This document shows, piece after piece, positions 1 to 10,407 of a stretch of 64,000 nucleotides of DNA; the stretch's first letter is position 1, and every line of letters begins with the position of its first letter. Source of the stretch: Allobosea sp. (GTDB lineage Bacteria > Pseudomonadota > Alphaproteobacteria > Rhizobiales > Kaistiaceae); the NCBI GenBank assembly GCA_017307955.1, contig JAFKFV010000020.1, positions 1 to 64,000 of the forward strand, read 5' to 3'. Both the position numbers and the translations under genes were made by a program. The notes under the pieces were generated by a model. It searched no databases, had not been told where the DNA came from, and saw only the letters and a list, made by a program, of their open reading frames with translations.

Positions 1-136
1 TCGACGATCTCGACGCCGAGGGCGCAGGCCGCTCGGTGCTGCGCGCGACGAGGAAGCCGATCAGCACGCAGTTCAGCATGAGCGACAGCGCCAGCACCAC
101 GAGCGCGGCGATGGCCGGGCGTCCGGTGAGCGTCAC
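1..136 (-). CDS. Putative periplasmic metal-sensor-type membrane protein, 3' part cut by window edge
   Basis: Only the first 45 or so codons are present. The GTG start overlaps the TGA stop of the anti-sigma gene in a GTGA arrangement, so the two are translationally coupled. The visible N-terminus has one hydrophobic segment (about residues 8-32) followed by the start of a polar region, as expected for a membrane-anchored periplasmic protein. In Hyphomicrobiales, a periplasmic heavy-metal-sensor or LTXXQ-like protein often follows an ECF sigma/anti-sigma pair. The assignment rests on that context, because the diagnostic periplasmic domain lies outside the window. Confidence 0.5.
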   Translation of the reverse strand, partial: MTLTGRPAIAALVVLALSLMLNCVLIGFLVARSTERPAPSASRSS

Positions 137-561
137 ATCAGGCCTCCGAGATCAGTATCATTGACGGCCAAGTAGACCGCATCCGCGCCGTCGTCGTCAT
201 CCGGCGGTGGCAGCGCCGTGCCGAGCGCGAAGCCGAGCACCAGCGAGGCGGCGAGCGCGGCGCCGCCAAAGGCCGCGAGGCGCGGCCAGGACGGCATCAC
301 GACGCCGGCCCGCACCGTGCGCGCGGATGCTACGCGGCCGGCGAGGGGCGGCAGCGGATGGGCCGGCTGCATGAGGCCGGCGACGGCCCGGTCGACGGAC
401 GCAGCCGCCGCGAGCATCGCGCGGGCCTCGGCGCTATCCGCGAGCAGCCGCTCGGCCGCTCCGCGCTCTGCGCCCGGCCAGCGCGCCATGCGCGGTCCAT
501 GGCGGTCGAGCGCCGCGGCGAAATCCGTGAGCCGCATGGGTCCCGTCTCGTCGCTGGTCAT
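133..561 (-). CDS. Probable anti-sigma factor, single-pass membrane protein
   Basis: A 142-residue protein with a cytoplasmic N-terminal half (about residues 1-90, Ala/Arg-rich, helical) and one transmembrane segment near residues 95-116. The short outer tail is acidic, with a run of four Asp. It overlaps the ECF sigma gene upstream by four bases (ATGA) and the membrane-sensor gene downstream. This size, topology and coupling are typical of small anti-sigma proteins that hold an ECF sigma factor at the membrane. No zinc-binding anti-sigma motif (HxxxCxxC) is visible, so it is not a ZAS-domain protein. The role is inferred from position. Confidence 0.6.
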   Translation of the reverse strand: MTSDETGPMRLTDFAAALDRHGPRMARWPGAERGAAERLLADSAEARAMLAAAASVDRAVAGLMQPAHPLPPLAGRVASARTVRAGVVMPSWPRLAAFGGAALAASLVLGFALGTALPPPDDDDGADAVYLAVNDTDLGGLM

Positions 562-1163
562 GATCGTTCCGCCTTTCCCGTCGTCTCGCCTGCCTCGGCC
601 CGCTTCATCGCCGCGAGGCGGAGCGTGCGCCGCCCCCTTACCAGAAGCTGCTCCGCCGCGCCGGCCGAGAGCCCGAGCGCCTCGGCGATCGAGGCCGTGC
701 TCGCCTCCTCTTCGGCGGCAAGCAGGATAGCCGCCCGCTGGCGTGGCGGAAGAGCCTCGAGATCGGCCCGGACCGCGGCGATCTCCGATCGGGCGCTCGC
801 CGCCTGCTCCGGATCGGGCACGTCATCGGCCGTGTCCGGCGCGCTGTCGAGCCCGATGAAGCGCAGGAAGCGGGCCCGCCGCGCCCGGTCTATGGCGCGG
901 TTGACGACGACCCGGGTCAGCCAGGCGCCGATCGCACCGCGCTCGGGATCGAGACGGTCCGCCTGCCGCCAAAGCGCGATGAACGCATCCTGCACGAGAT
1001 CGTCCGCCTCGTCATTGCGGCCGAGCATGCGGCGGGCGAGCATCCGGAGCCGCGTCGCATGCCGCTGCATCAGCATGTCGATCGCCCGCCCGTCGCCGGC
1101 CTTCAGCCGGGCGACGAGCGCGCGCTCGACGTCTTCTGCCTGATCGCTGGTCTTCGTCGTCAT
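558..1163 (-). CDS. ECF-type RNA polymerase sigma factor
   Basis: Sigma-70 family, extracytoplasmic-function group, 201 residues from the chosen start. Region 2 is clear: the segment containing DEADDLVQDAFIALWR contacts core polymerase and the -10 element. Region 4 follows near residues 130-185, with the helix-turn-helix around LPPRQRAAILL and the SIAEALGLSAGAAEQLL recognition part. The open frame runs 41 codons further upstream. I chose the ATG at 1163 because family homology begins there and the extension is low-complexity; a GGAGG lies 17 bases upstream, so the start is not certain. It is co-transcribed with its probable anti-sigma factor, and the EF-hand gene lies just upstream. Confidence 0.85.
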   Translation of the reverse strand: MTTKTSDQAEDVERALVARLKAGDGRAIDMLMQRHATRLRMLARRMLGRNDEADDLVQDAFIALWRQADRLDPERGAIGAWLTRVVVNRAIDRARRARFLRFIGLDSAPDTADDVPDPEQAASARSEIAAVRADLEALPPRQRAAILLAAEEEASTASIAEALGLSAGAAEQLLVRGRRTLRLAAMKRAEAGETTGKAERS

Positions 1164-1297
1164 CGGCCGTGCGCCGCCGCCCTCCGCGCGACCCGTCAGG
1201 CAGGATAGGGCAGCTTGCCGCTCAAGGCGACCGGGAGCGGGGCGAACGGCAGGCCGCCGAAAGCGAAGGACAGCCTGCCCGGTCATGCCCGATCCGC

Positions 1298-1858
1298 TCA
1301 GTTCGGGACGGAGGCGCCCCGCCTGCCGGCCGCCGCGAAGAATTCCTCCTTCGTGATGCTGCCGTTCTTGTCGGCATCGGCGCGGCCGATCATCGGCATC
1401 GGCTGCTTCAGGAACTCGACCACGGTGATCTCGGTGACGCCGTCGGTGAAGCCGAGACGCTCGAGGGCGCGCTCCTGCCGCTTCTCGCGCCGCTCGGCGC
1501 GGCGCTCGGCCTTGGCGGCGTCGCCCTTGCCGTCGCCCTTGCCGTCGCCCCTGGCCTCCATGGCCTTGTCGCCCTGGCGGTGCTTGCCGCCCTTGCCGGC
1601 TCCCTTCATGCCGGCAATGGCCTCGTCGCGCGTCAGCTTGCCGTCGCCATTGGTGTCGAGCGAGGCGAAGCGCGCCGTGCGCCAGGCGGTGATCTCGGCG
1701 GCGTCGATCACGCCGTCGCCATTGCGGTCGAGATACCAGAACATCATCTGCGCGCGCGGCGACGCGGTGGTCGCCGGAGCCGGATCGGTCGCGGCCGCGG
1801 CCGGCAGCGCCAGCACCGGGGCAAGGGCGAGAGTGGTGGCGAGAAGCAGGGTCTTCAT
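1298..1858 (-). CDS. Exported EF-hand calcium-binding protein
   Basis: 186 residues with a Sec signal peptide (about 1-22, ending in an AAA stretch). Three EF-hand loops are visible: DRNGDGVIDAAE at 44-55, DTNGDGKLTRDE at 68-79 and DADKNGSITKEE at 161-172. They are separated by a Lys/Arg/Gly-rich linker containing GDGKGDGKGD. The protein should be periplasmic and bind calcium or another divalent cation. It lies directly upstream of the ECF sigma gene on the same strand (134 bases), so it may be a regulon member or part of the signal input. The binding loops are seen directly; the signalling role is inferred. Confidence 0.8.
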   Translation of the reverse strand: MKTLLLATTLALAPVLALPAAAATDPAPATTASPRAQMMFWYLDRNGDGVIDAAEITAWRTARFASLDTNGDGKLTRDEAIAGMKGAGKGGKHRQGDKAMEARGDGKGDGKGDAAKAERRAERREKRQERALERLGFTDGVTEITVVEFLKQPMPMIGRADADKNGSITKEEFFAAAGRRGASVPN

Positions 1859-1953
1859 GGGGTGGAACTCCTGGAACCGAGGTCGCCGGCGGCGTCCTTC
1901 ACCCCCTTCACGAACGGCCGCGCTGCTTCCTACGCGGCCGACGCGTTTTTTCT

Positions 1954-3708
1954 TCAGGGCGTCTGGCCCGTCGCGCGGACGACGGGATGGCTCCAGCTGC
2001 CCGTGATCTCGAAGGGCTGGGTTGCCGGCGGCGCGCGGCGGCCGGCGAGTTCGATCGCGCCATGCGCGCGGATATCGGGGCTGCCCAGGCTGGCCTCGGC
2101 CGCCATCTCGGCGCTGAAGCCGCTGCCGGTGACGGTGAGCTCCGGCGCATAGATTGTCGGCCCCGCGATCGAGAGGTCGGCCCGCGCGGCGGTGAAGGCG
2201 GTGCTGCCGTTGAAGAGCCGGCCCATCAACGTCGGGATCGCAGCATTGCTGGCCGTGAGCACCGAGAGATCGATGCCGCGGATGCTGCCGCGCGCGATCG
2301 AGGCGCTGCCGCGCCCGGTCAGCGAGGCCATGAGCGCGTTCCAGCTTTCGCCCCGTCCCTGCAGGCTGAGCGTGCCGCTGAGGCTGCCGTCGATCGCATC
2401 GATGCCGGCGAGTTCGCCGAGCGCGGTCTTGAGCGCCAGCCCGTCGACGCGCGCCTGCAGGCTGCCCGACGGCGCATCGCCCTGCATCTCCGACGAGAAC
2501 GAGGCGGTCAGCCGCCCACCATAGAGCTGCATGTCGCCGATCGCGAGGTCGAGCCGGCCGTCGCGCAGCGCCAGCGAGGCCGCGATGCGGCTGGTCGCGC
2601 CGCCGACGAGCCGCAATTGGTCGGCCGAAATGCGGAGATCCGCGTCGATCCTGTTGAGCTTCGGCCAGTCCAGCGGCGCGTCCGGCGCGAGGCGCGATGT
2701 GTCGACGATCGCCCGCACCGCGTCGATGGTGTTGCCGACATCGAGCGCGTCGAAGGCGAGCGTCGCCTGCACCGCCGGCCGGTCGCCGCCGAGCGCCAGC
2801 GACAGCGCGCCGACGCCCTCATTGCCGTTCACGGTGAGCGCCACGTCGCCGAGCGTCAGCGCGCCGCGCGCGAAGCCGGCGCTGGAGGCGATCGAGGCGG
2901 CGCCGATCCGCGGCATGCGCCCGGTCGGCAGGCCAAACAGCTCGGCGAGGTCGGTGACCGACGGCGTCGAGAGCGAGAGCTGGCCGTTCGCAGCGATGCC
3001 GTCGAGCTGCCGGACGCTGCCGTCATAGGTGCCGCGCAGGACATTCGACTCGAGCACGATCCGTGCATTCGCGGCTTCGCCGGCGATGAGCGCGCCCGGC
3101 GAATCGAGCGCGGCATAGAGCACGAAGGGCTGGTTCTGCCAGCGCGCCGAGCCCTGGATGCTGGCGGCGCGGCGAAGATCCGGCAGCTCCAGCGTCGCAT
3201 TGATCGCGGTGAGCGAGGCGCCGAGGCCCGACGCGTCGTCATAGTCGAGGCTGCCATCGACGATGATCAGCTGGCGGAGCGGCGACGTGGCGTCGAGCCC
3301 GCTCGGATAGTCCCAGTTGGTCGTGCCGTCGGCGGCGCGGTTGACGCGGAAATGCGGCTTGCGGAAGGTGAAGGCGCTCGGCTCGATCCGGCCGCGGAAG
3401 ATGAGCGGCAGCAGCGGCACCTGCGCCCGCAGAGCGTCCATGTCGACGAGCAGCGTGCCGTCGCGGGCGCTCTCGATGCGGGCCTTCGGGAAGGTGACGG
3501 TGAGGAAGGGCGTGAAGGCGACCTCGGGCGTGCCCTCGAAGGTCATGCTGCGCCCGCTCCAGCCGGCGATCTCGCGCGACATCGACCGCCGCACCACCTC
3601 GATCGACACGAGGCGGGGGGCGAACAGCACAAAGGCGACGCCGAGAACCACGACGAGGGCGAGGATCGGCGCGACCCATCGGACGAGAATGGTGGATGCG
3701 CGTCCCAT
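1954..3708 (-). CDS. AsmA family protein
   Basis: 584 residues from the chosen start. One N-terminal transmembrane segment (about 8-30) is followed by a long extracytoplasmic region rich in beta-strand. The AsmA N-terminal pattern is present (FEGTPEVAFTPFLTVTFPKARI), as is the C-terminal AsmA_2 type region with SLSGTLSLQGRG and MGRLFNGSTAFTAARADLSI. AsmA-like proteins bridge or regulate lipid traffic in the cell envelope. The frame stays open for 20 more codons upstream; the ATG at 3708 was chosen because the hydrophobic anchor follows immediately, though no strong ribosome-binding site marks it. It is divergent from the acetoacetyl-CoA synthetase gene. Confidence 0.8.
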   Translation of the reverse strand: MGRASTILVRWVAPILALVVVLGVAFVLFAPRLVSIEVVRRSMSREIAGWSGRSMTFEGTPEVAFTPFLTVTFPKARIESARDGTLLVDMDALRAQVPLLPLIFRGRIEPSAFTFRKPHFRVNRAADGTTNWDYPSGLDATSPLRQLIIVDGSLDYDDASGLGASLTAINATLELPDLRRAASIQGSARWQNQPFVLYAALDSPGALIAGEAANARIVLESNVLRGTYDGSVRQLDGIAANGQLSLSTPSVTDLAELFGLPTGRMPRIGAASIASSAGFARGALTLGDVALTVNGNEGVGALSLALGGDRPAVQATLAFDALDVGNTIDAVRAIVDTSRLAPDAPLDWPKLNRIDADLRISADQLRLVGGATSRIAASLALRDGRLDLAIGDMQLYGGRLTASFSSEMQGDAPSGSLQARVDGLALKTALGELAGIDAIDGSLSGTLSLQGRGESWNALMASLTGRGSASIARGSIRGIDLSVLTASNAAIPTLMGRLFNGSTAFTAARADLSIAGPTIYAPELTVTGSGFSAEMAAEASLGSPDIRAHGAIELAGRRAPPATQPFEITGSWSHPVVRATGQTP

Positions 3709-3872
3709 CTCTTGATTGTCGGCTCCGCGAAGTGCCTTCCGGATAGGCAGAATTCCCCGTTGTCGCAAGGGACAATCGCATCGCCGCTTTCCGCGTGACA
3801 GCCATTTCCGCCGCCGCTATCCATTCTTCATGGCGGCGCCGCCGCGCCGCAGCATCGGGAGAGCGCGGGCGG

Positions 3873-5849
<1,977 letters not shown>

Positions 5850-5863
5850 GCGCGGCACCATGG

Positions 5864-5962
5864 TTAAAGGGTCGTAAATCGATAGATCGGAATGCCGGGT
5901 TTGAAGAAAATCACCCGTTAATTGCGAACTAAACTGTAGACGTTCCGTTAAGGTCTCGTTTA
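5864..5962 (+). promoter_or_regulatory. Three CtrA-box-like half-site pairs upstream of the TadG-like gene
   Basis: The AT-rich gap before the TadG-like gene holds three TTAA-N7-TTAA-like arrangements: TTAA-N7-TAAA at 5864-5878, TTAA-N7-CTAA at 5918-5932 and TTAA-N7-TTTAC at 5948-5962. The CtrA consensus in Alphaproteobacteria is TTAA-N7-TTAA(C). Each copy has one perfect half-site and one with a single mismatch. Flp pilus genes are CtrA-controlled in Caulobacter. The motif is short and degenerate, so this is tentative. Confidence 0.35.
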
Positions 5963-6012
5963 CGGCTCTGGATCGCTTATGGCTGCATCGCGCGTTGCGG
6001 TGGGGTGCAACC

Positions 6013-7470
6013 ATGTCTCTTCTGAAACTCTTTCGCCGGGACCGGCGAGGCAATGTCGCCGTGATCTTCGGGCTCGCGGCGATCCCGGTCGTCGCCGCCA
6101 CGGGCGTCGCGATCGACTATGGCCGCACGGCGATGGCGCATTCGCACCTCGCCGATACGCTCGACGCCGCGGTGCTGGCAGTTGGTTCCAAGCCGTCCAT
6201 GACGGATGCGGCCGCGACCACCCTGGTCAATGACTGGCTGTCGGCCAAGCTCGCCGACGACGGCACGATCAAGGACTGGAAGATCGACTCGCTGACGCAG
6301 AAGGACGGCAAGGTCACCGTCACCGCCTCGGCCAATGTCCCGACGACGCTCACCAACATCATCGGCGTCGAGAGCATGCCGATCTCGGTGCTGAGCGAAG
6401 CGATCCGCAGCGTCAACAAGCTTGAGCTCGCCCTCGTCCTCGACACGACCAAGTCGATGAACCAGCCGTCGTCCAAGATGTCCGACCTCAAGACGGCGGC
6501 CACCAGCCTCGTCAACAAGGTCACGGCCGACGCCAAGGCGGACGTGAAGATCGCCGTGGTCCCCTATGGCCAGTACGTGAATATCGGCGTTGCCAACCGC
6601 AACCAGCCTTGGGTCAGCGTTCCGGCCGACTACAGCACGACCAAGGATGCATACTGCGATCCGCCCATCACATCCGCGACGATCTGCGATGCGTCGACTT
6701 CGACGAAGTCGACCTGCTACAACGACGGCATTCCCTATAGCTGCACGAAGACGACATGCACGCAGCAGCACGTGGAGACGTATGACCCGCCGAAGCCGGG
6801 CAAGTGCTACGACGCCAAGACGACGAACTATACGTTCAGCGGCTGCATCGGATCTCCGGCCTATCCCGACAATGTGAGCGACGACAATCCGGCGCGCATC
6901 TATCCGGGCTACCTGAATCTTACCTGCACGAAGACCTTCGTGCCGCTCACCAGCGACTTCACGACCGTGAAGAACACCATCAACTCGTTGACGCCCAGCG
7001 ACTCATACACCTATCTGCCGTCGGGTCTGGCCTGGGGGTTCAATGCGCTGTCGAGCGCCGTTCCGCTCACGGAAGCGGCAGCCTATGACTCGACCGGCCG
7101 CAACATGAACCCGGCCAAGGCTCTCGTCCTGATGACCGACGGCTTCAACACCGTCAACCGCAACCCGACCACCAAGACGTCGAATGCCAATTTCGGCAAG
7201 CATGATCAGGCGACGCCGCCCAAGATCGCGACGCAGGCCAATACCTGGACGGCCGAGCTTTGCGCGAACATCAAGGCCAAGAACATCGAGGTCTATACTG
7301 TCGCCTATCAGCTCGACTCGACGATCACTGGTGCTCCCGAGGCGAAGGAGATGCTGAAGGCCTGCGCATCGAGCGCCAACAATTTCTACGACGCCTCGGA
7401 TGCCGCGCAGCTTCTGGCGGCCTTCGGCCAGATCGCCGAGGACCTCAACAATCTCCGCCTGACGCGCTGA
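6013..7470 (+). CDS. TadG-like pilus-assembly/von Willebrand factor A domain protein
   Basis: 485 residues. The N-terminus has the Tad-type class III leader-like pattern (RRGNVAVIFGLAAIPV at 12-27), one membrane segment to about residue 35 and the GVAIDYGR motif of the TadE/TadG family. A von Willebrand A domain begins near residue 137; DTTKS at 144-148 is a MIDAS-like metal motif, and VLMTDG supplies the later Asp. Between residues 215 and 305 the domain carries an insert with eight cysteines, probably disulphide-bonded outside the membrane. No other tad genes are nearby, so it is an orphan. The ATG at 6013 was preferred to the frame's first ATG at 5995. The gene converges on fbpB with a three-base gap. 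Confidence 0.82.
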   Translation: MSLLKLFRRDRRGNVAVIFGLAAIPVVAATGVAIDYGRTAMAHSHLADTLDAAVLAVGSKPSMTDAAATTLVNDWLSAKLADDGTIKDWKIDSLTQKDGKVTVTASANVPTTLTNIIGVESMPISVLSEAIRSVNKLELALVLDTTKSMNQPSSKMSDLKTAATSLVNKVTADAKADVKIAVVPYGQYVNIGVANRNQPWVSVPADYSTTKDAYCDPPITSATICDASTSTKSTCYNDGIPYSCTKTTCTQQHVETYDPPKPGKCYDAKTTNYTFSGCIGSPAYPDNVSDDNPARIYPGYLNLTCTKTFVPLTSDFTTVKNTINSLTPSDSYTYLPSGLAWGFNALSSAVPLTEAAAYDSTGRNMNPAKALVLMTDGFNTVNRNPTTKTSNANFGKHDQATPPKIATQANTWTAELCANIKAKNIEVYTVAYQLDSTITGAPEAKEMLKACASSANNFYDASDAAQLLAAFGQIAEDLNNLRLTR

Positions 7471-7473
7471 GCG

Positions 7474-9159
7474 TCAGCGCCGGCGGATCAGCGCGATCAC
7501 CGGCGCGAGACCGACGAGCACGATCATGAGGGCGGCCATGGCGCCGTCCTCATGCGTTCCGCGCGCCGCCTCGCCATAGAGGCTGGTCGCCAGCGTCTCG
7601 AAATCGAGCGGCCGCAGGAGCAGCGTTGCCGGCAGTTCCTTCATCGCATCGACGAAGACGAGGATCGCCGCCGAGGCAAGCGGCGGGGCGAGCAGCGGCA
7701 GATGGATGTCGCGGGCGATGCGCCGCCGCCCGGCGCCGAGGCTCTGCGCCGCGCCGTCGATCGAGGGGCTGATCCGCTCGAGGCCGGCGTCGAGCGTACG
7801 GGCGCTGATGGTGAGGAAGCGCAGCGACAACGCGAGCAACAGCGCCGCGCCGGAGCCGATGAGGACAAGGCCGATGGCCTCGCCCGTCATCGCGCGGACG
7901 AGATCGGCGAGGCGGTTGTCGAGCGCTGCGACGGGCACCAGCAGCCCGACCGCCAGAACCGTGCCCGGCATCGCATAGCCGAGCCCGGCGACGCCTGCGA
8001 GCGGCGCCACGGCCGGGTTGCGCGCGCCGCGCACGGCGATCGCCAGCGCGAGGCCGGCCGCGACCGTGATCGCCGCGGTGAGGGCGGCGAGGACCACGCT
8101 GTTGAGCGCCGCCGCCGCGAGCCCCGCCGGAATGCCGCGTTCGAGAAACCGCGACAGCGCCGCGCCCGCGAGATAGCCCCCCGGCACGCCGAAGCCGAGA
8201 AGGATCGGCAGCGCGCAGGCTGCAAAGGCGAAGCTGCCGCCGAGCGGGCCGAGCCGCCTTTCGCTCGTGCGTCGCTGCGTGCGCCCGGATTGTGCCGGGA
8301 GGTTGCGCCGGGCGAGGCGGCCGAGCGCCATGACCAGGATGACGACGGCGAGCATGGCCAGCGCGATCTGCGAGGCGCCCTCGATCGATCCGCGCACCGT
8401 CCAGGTCGTGTAGACGGCGACCGTCAGCGTGCGGATGCCGAGGAATTCCGAGGCGCCGATATCGTTGAGCGTTTCCAGCATCACCAGCGTGAGGCCGAGC
8501 GCCGCCGCCGGCCACACGGTCGGCAGGCTGACGCCGAGGAAGATGCGCAAGGGGCCGGCGCCGAGCGTCCGCGCCGCCTCGCCGAGCGCCGCGGAGCGCA
8601 TCAGCAGCAGCGCGCGGACCGGGAGATAGACGTAAGGATAGAGCACGAGGCCGATGACGAAGATCGCCCCGCCGGCGGAGCGGAGTTCGGGCAGCGGCAG
8701 GCCGCGCGGATCCGTGATGCCGAAGAGCCCGCGCAGCATTGTCGGCAGCGGCCCCAGCGGATGGATCACGTCGAGCCAGGCATAGGCCATGACATAGGTC
8801 GGCATCGCGAGCGGAAGCAGCAGCGCCCATTCGAAGAAGGACCGGCCGGGAAAGCGGCAGCGCGCGACGAGAAAGGCGGTGCCGATCCCGACCACGGCCG
8901 CCACCAGCGCGACGCCCGCGAGCAGCGTCGCCGTCGTCAGCGCGGCGCGCGGCAGGACATTGGCGAGCAGCGACGGCCAGACACGGCCGCCGCCGCCGAT
9001 GGCGAAGCTGACGAGCCCCGCGACCGGAAGCAGCGCCAGCCCCGCGATGGCGAGGCAGAAGACGAGCCTTCGCCGGTCGGTGGCGAGCAGCCTCCGGACC
9101 GGCGAAGGGGCAGCATTGATGGCGGTAGGCGGAGCCTCAGCCGTCGAAGCCGACTGCAT
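7474..9159 (-). CDS. fbpB: Ferric iron ABC transporter, permease protein (FbpB type)
   Basis: 561 residues with about twelve hydrophobic segments in two homologous halves. Each half carries the EAA-loop signature of binding-protein-dependent permeases (EAARTLGAGPLRIFLGVSLP in the first, DGAAQSLGAGRRRIARDIHLPLL in the second). The fused two-half layout is typical of FbpB, which forms the membrane channel for periplasmic Fe3+. The first ATG lies inside the last codons of the binding-protein gene (23-base overlap) and has no strong ribosome-binding site, so coupling or a later start is possible. No ATPase gene follows; the next gene is convergent. Confidence 0.9.
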   Translation of the reverse strand: MQSASTAEAPPTAINAAPSPVRRLLATDRRRLVFCLAIAGLALLPVAGLVSFAIGGGGRVWPSLLANVLPRAALTTATLLAGVALVAAVVGIGTAFLVARCRFPGRSFFEWALLLPLAMPTYVMAYAWLDVIHPLGPLPTMLRGLFGITDPRGLPLPELRSAGGAIFVIGLVLYPYVYLPVRALLLMRSAALGEAARTLGAGPLRIFLGVSLPTVWPAAALGLTLVMLETLNDIGASEFLGIRTLTVAVYTTWTVRGSIEGASQIALAMLAVVILVMALGRLARRNLPAQSGRTQRRTSERRLGPLGGSFAFAACALPILLGFGVPGGYLAGAALSRFLERGIPAGLAAAALNSVVLAALTAAITVAAGLALAIAVRGARNPAVAPLAGVAGLGYAMPGTVLAVGLLVPVAALDNRLADLVRAMTGEAIGLVLIGSGAALLLALSLRFLTISARTLDAGLERISPSIDGAAQSLGAGRRRIARDIHLPLLAPPLASAAILVFVDAMKELPATLLLRPLDFETLATSLYGEAARGTHEDGAMAALMIVLVGLAPVIALIRRR

Positions 9160-10156
9160 CGACCAGTTCGCTCGCCTCGACGCGGTGCTTGGCGATATCC
9201 GTGAGCGGCAGCGGATCGACCGTCAGCTCACCCAGCGTGGCGATGATCGGATCGGCGGCGACGCCCGGACGGACCGGATATTCGAAATTCGCCTTGGCGT
9301 AGATTTCCTGCGCCTTTTCCGAGGCGAGATATTCGAGCAGCTTCACGGCGTTGTCGCGGTTCGGCGCGTTCTTGGCGACGGCGGCGCCCGAGATGTTCAC
9401 ATGCGTCCCGGCCTTGTCCTTGAAGGTCGGCAGGATGACGCGGATCGCCTCGCCCCAGGCCTTCTGCTCCTCGCCGCCGGCGCCGCTGCGCATCAGCCCG
9501 ACATAATAGGAATTGCCGATGCCGACATCGCAGAGATTGGCGAGGATGTCGCGGGCGACGTCGCGGTCGCCGCCGCCGGCCTTGCGGGCGAGATTGGCCT
9601 TGACGCCTTCCAGCCAGCTGCGCGTCGCGTCGACGCCGTCCTTGGCGATCATCGCGGCGATCAGCGAGGTGTTGTAGGGATGCTGGCCCGAGCGGATGCA
9701 GACCTCGCCCTTGAAGCGCGGATCGGCGAGGTCTTCATAGGTCAGCGTCTCGTCGGTGACGCGGTCCTTGGCGGCATAGATGACGCGGGCGCGCATCGAG
9801 AGCGCGAACCAGTTGCCGGCGGCGTCGCGCAGATTGGCCGGGATCGCATCCTTGAGCGCGGCCGAATCGACCGGCTGCGTCAGCCCGCGATCGACGAGTT
9901 CGATGAGATTGCCGTAGTCGACGACGCTGAGGAGATCGGCCGGCGAATTGGCGCCCTCGGTCTCGACGCGCTGCGCGAGGCCTTCCTTGACGAACACCAC
10001 CTTCGCCTCGATCCCGGTATCGGCGGTGAAGCTGTCGAGCAGCGGCTGGATCAGGGCCGGCTCGCGGGTCGTGTAGATGTTCACGGTGCCGTCGGCGAAG
10101 GCAGGCGTTGCGAGCGCGAGGCCGAAAAGGGCGGCTCCGATGAGGCGGGTCGTCAT
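9137..10156 (-). CDS. fbpA: Periplasmic Fe3+-binding protein (FbpA type)
   Basis: 339 residues with a Sec signal peptide ending at about AFA-DG (residue 22). The mature N-terminus has the VNIYTTREP strand typical of FbpA/FutA proteins. The paired tyrosines that coordinate ferric iron are in NSYYVG (Tyr217, Tyr218). The protein delivers Fe3+ to the FbpB permease encoded next. The ATG at 10156 has a GGAG seven bases upstream and begins the signal peptide; the frame is open to 10291, but that extension runs through the palindromic control region and is unlikely to be coding. Confidence 0.92.
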   Translation of the reverse strand: MTTRLIGAALFGLALATPAFADGTVNIYTTREPALIQPLLDSFTADTGIEAKVVFVKEGLAQRVETEGANSPADLLSVVDYGNLIELVDRGLTQPVDSAALKDAIPANLRDAAGNWFALSMRARVIYAAKDRVTDETLTYEDLADPRFKGEVCIRSGQHPYNTSLIAAMIAKDGVDATRSWLEGVKANLARKAGGGDRDVARDILANLCDVGIGNSYYVGLMRSGAGGEEQKAWGEAIRVILPTFKDKAGTHVNISGAAVAKNAPNRDNAVKLLEYLASEKAQEIYAKANFEYPVRPGVAADPIIATLGELTVDPLPLTDIAKHRVEASELVDAVGFDG

Positions 10157-10274
10157 GATGGTCTCCGTCATGGGTGGGCGGATGGCTCGAGGGACCGTCA
10201 CAGCCGGCCCCAACGCCACGCCCTTTCCCATCCGGACACTGCCGGCGTCAACCAGAATACCAGCAGAAACAATA

Positions 10275-10308
10275 GCTTGGAGCGATTCCAAGCTGGAGCG
10301 ATTCCAGC
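10275..10308 (-). promoter_or_regulatory. Two tandem palindromes upstream of fbpA, Irr/iron-control-element-like
   Basis: GCTTGGA-GCGAT-TCCAAGC (10275-10293) and GCTGGA-GCGAT-TCCAGC (10292-10308) overlap by two bases. The core TGGAGCGATTCCA is a direct repeat with a 16-base period. Read as TTGGAG-CGA-TTCCAA, the first resembles the Irr iron control element of rhizobia (TTTAGAA-N3-TTCTAAA-like). Position 119-152 bases before the fbpA start fits an operator. Regulator identity is inferred. Confidence 0.5.
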
Positions 10309-10407
10309 CTTGAGGCTTACGCCTTGTCGGCGCGCGGGAAGTGATGCCAAGGCAGGCTGATCAAGCGCCGGTCACGTTCCCGTGATCCCATCGGCCCGGC
10401 GAGGGCT

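Noticed and set aside
1987..3798. 603-codon open frame opposite the AsmA gene
   Set aside because: Low-complexity Arg/Ala/Glu composition and no start or ribosome-binding site; antisense shadow of a GC-rich gene.
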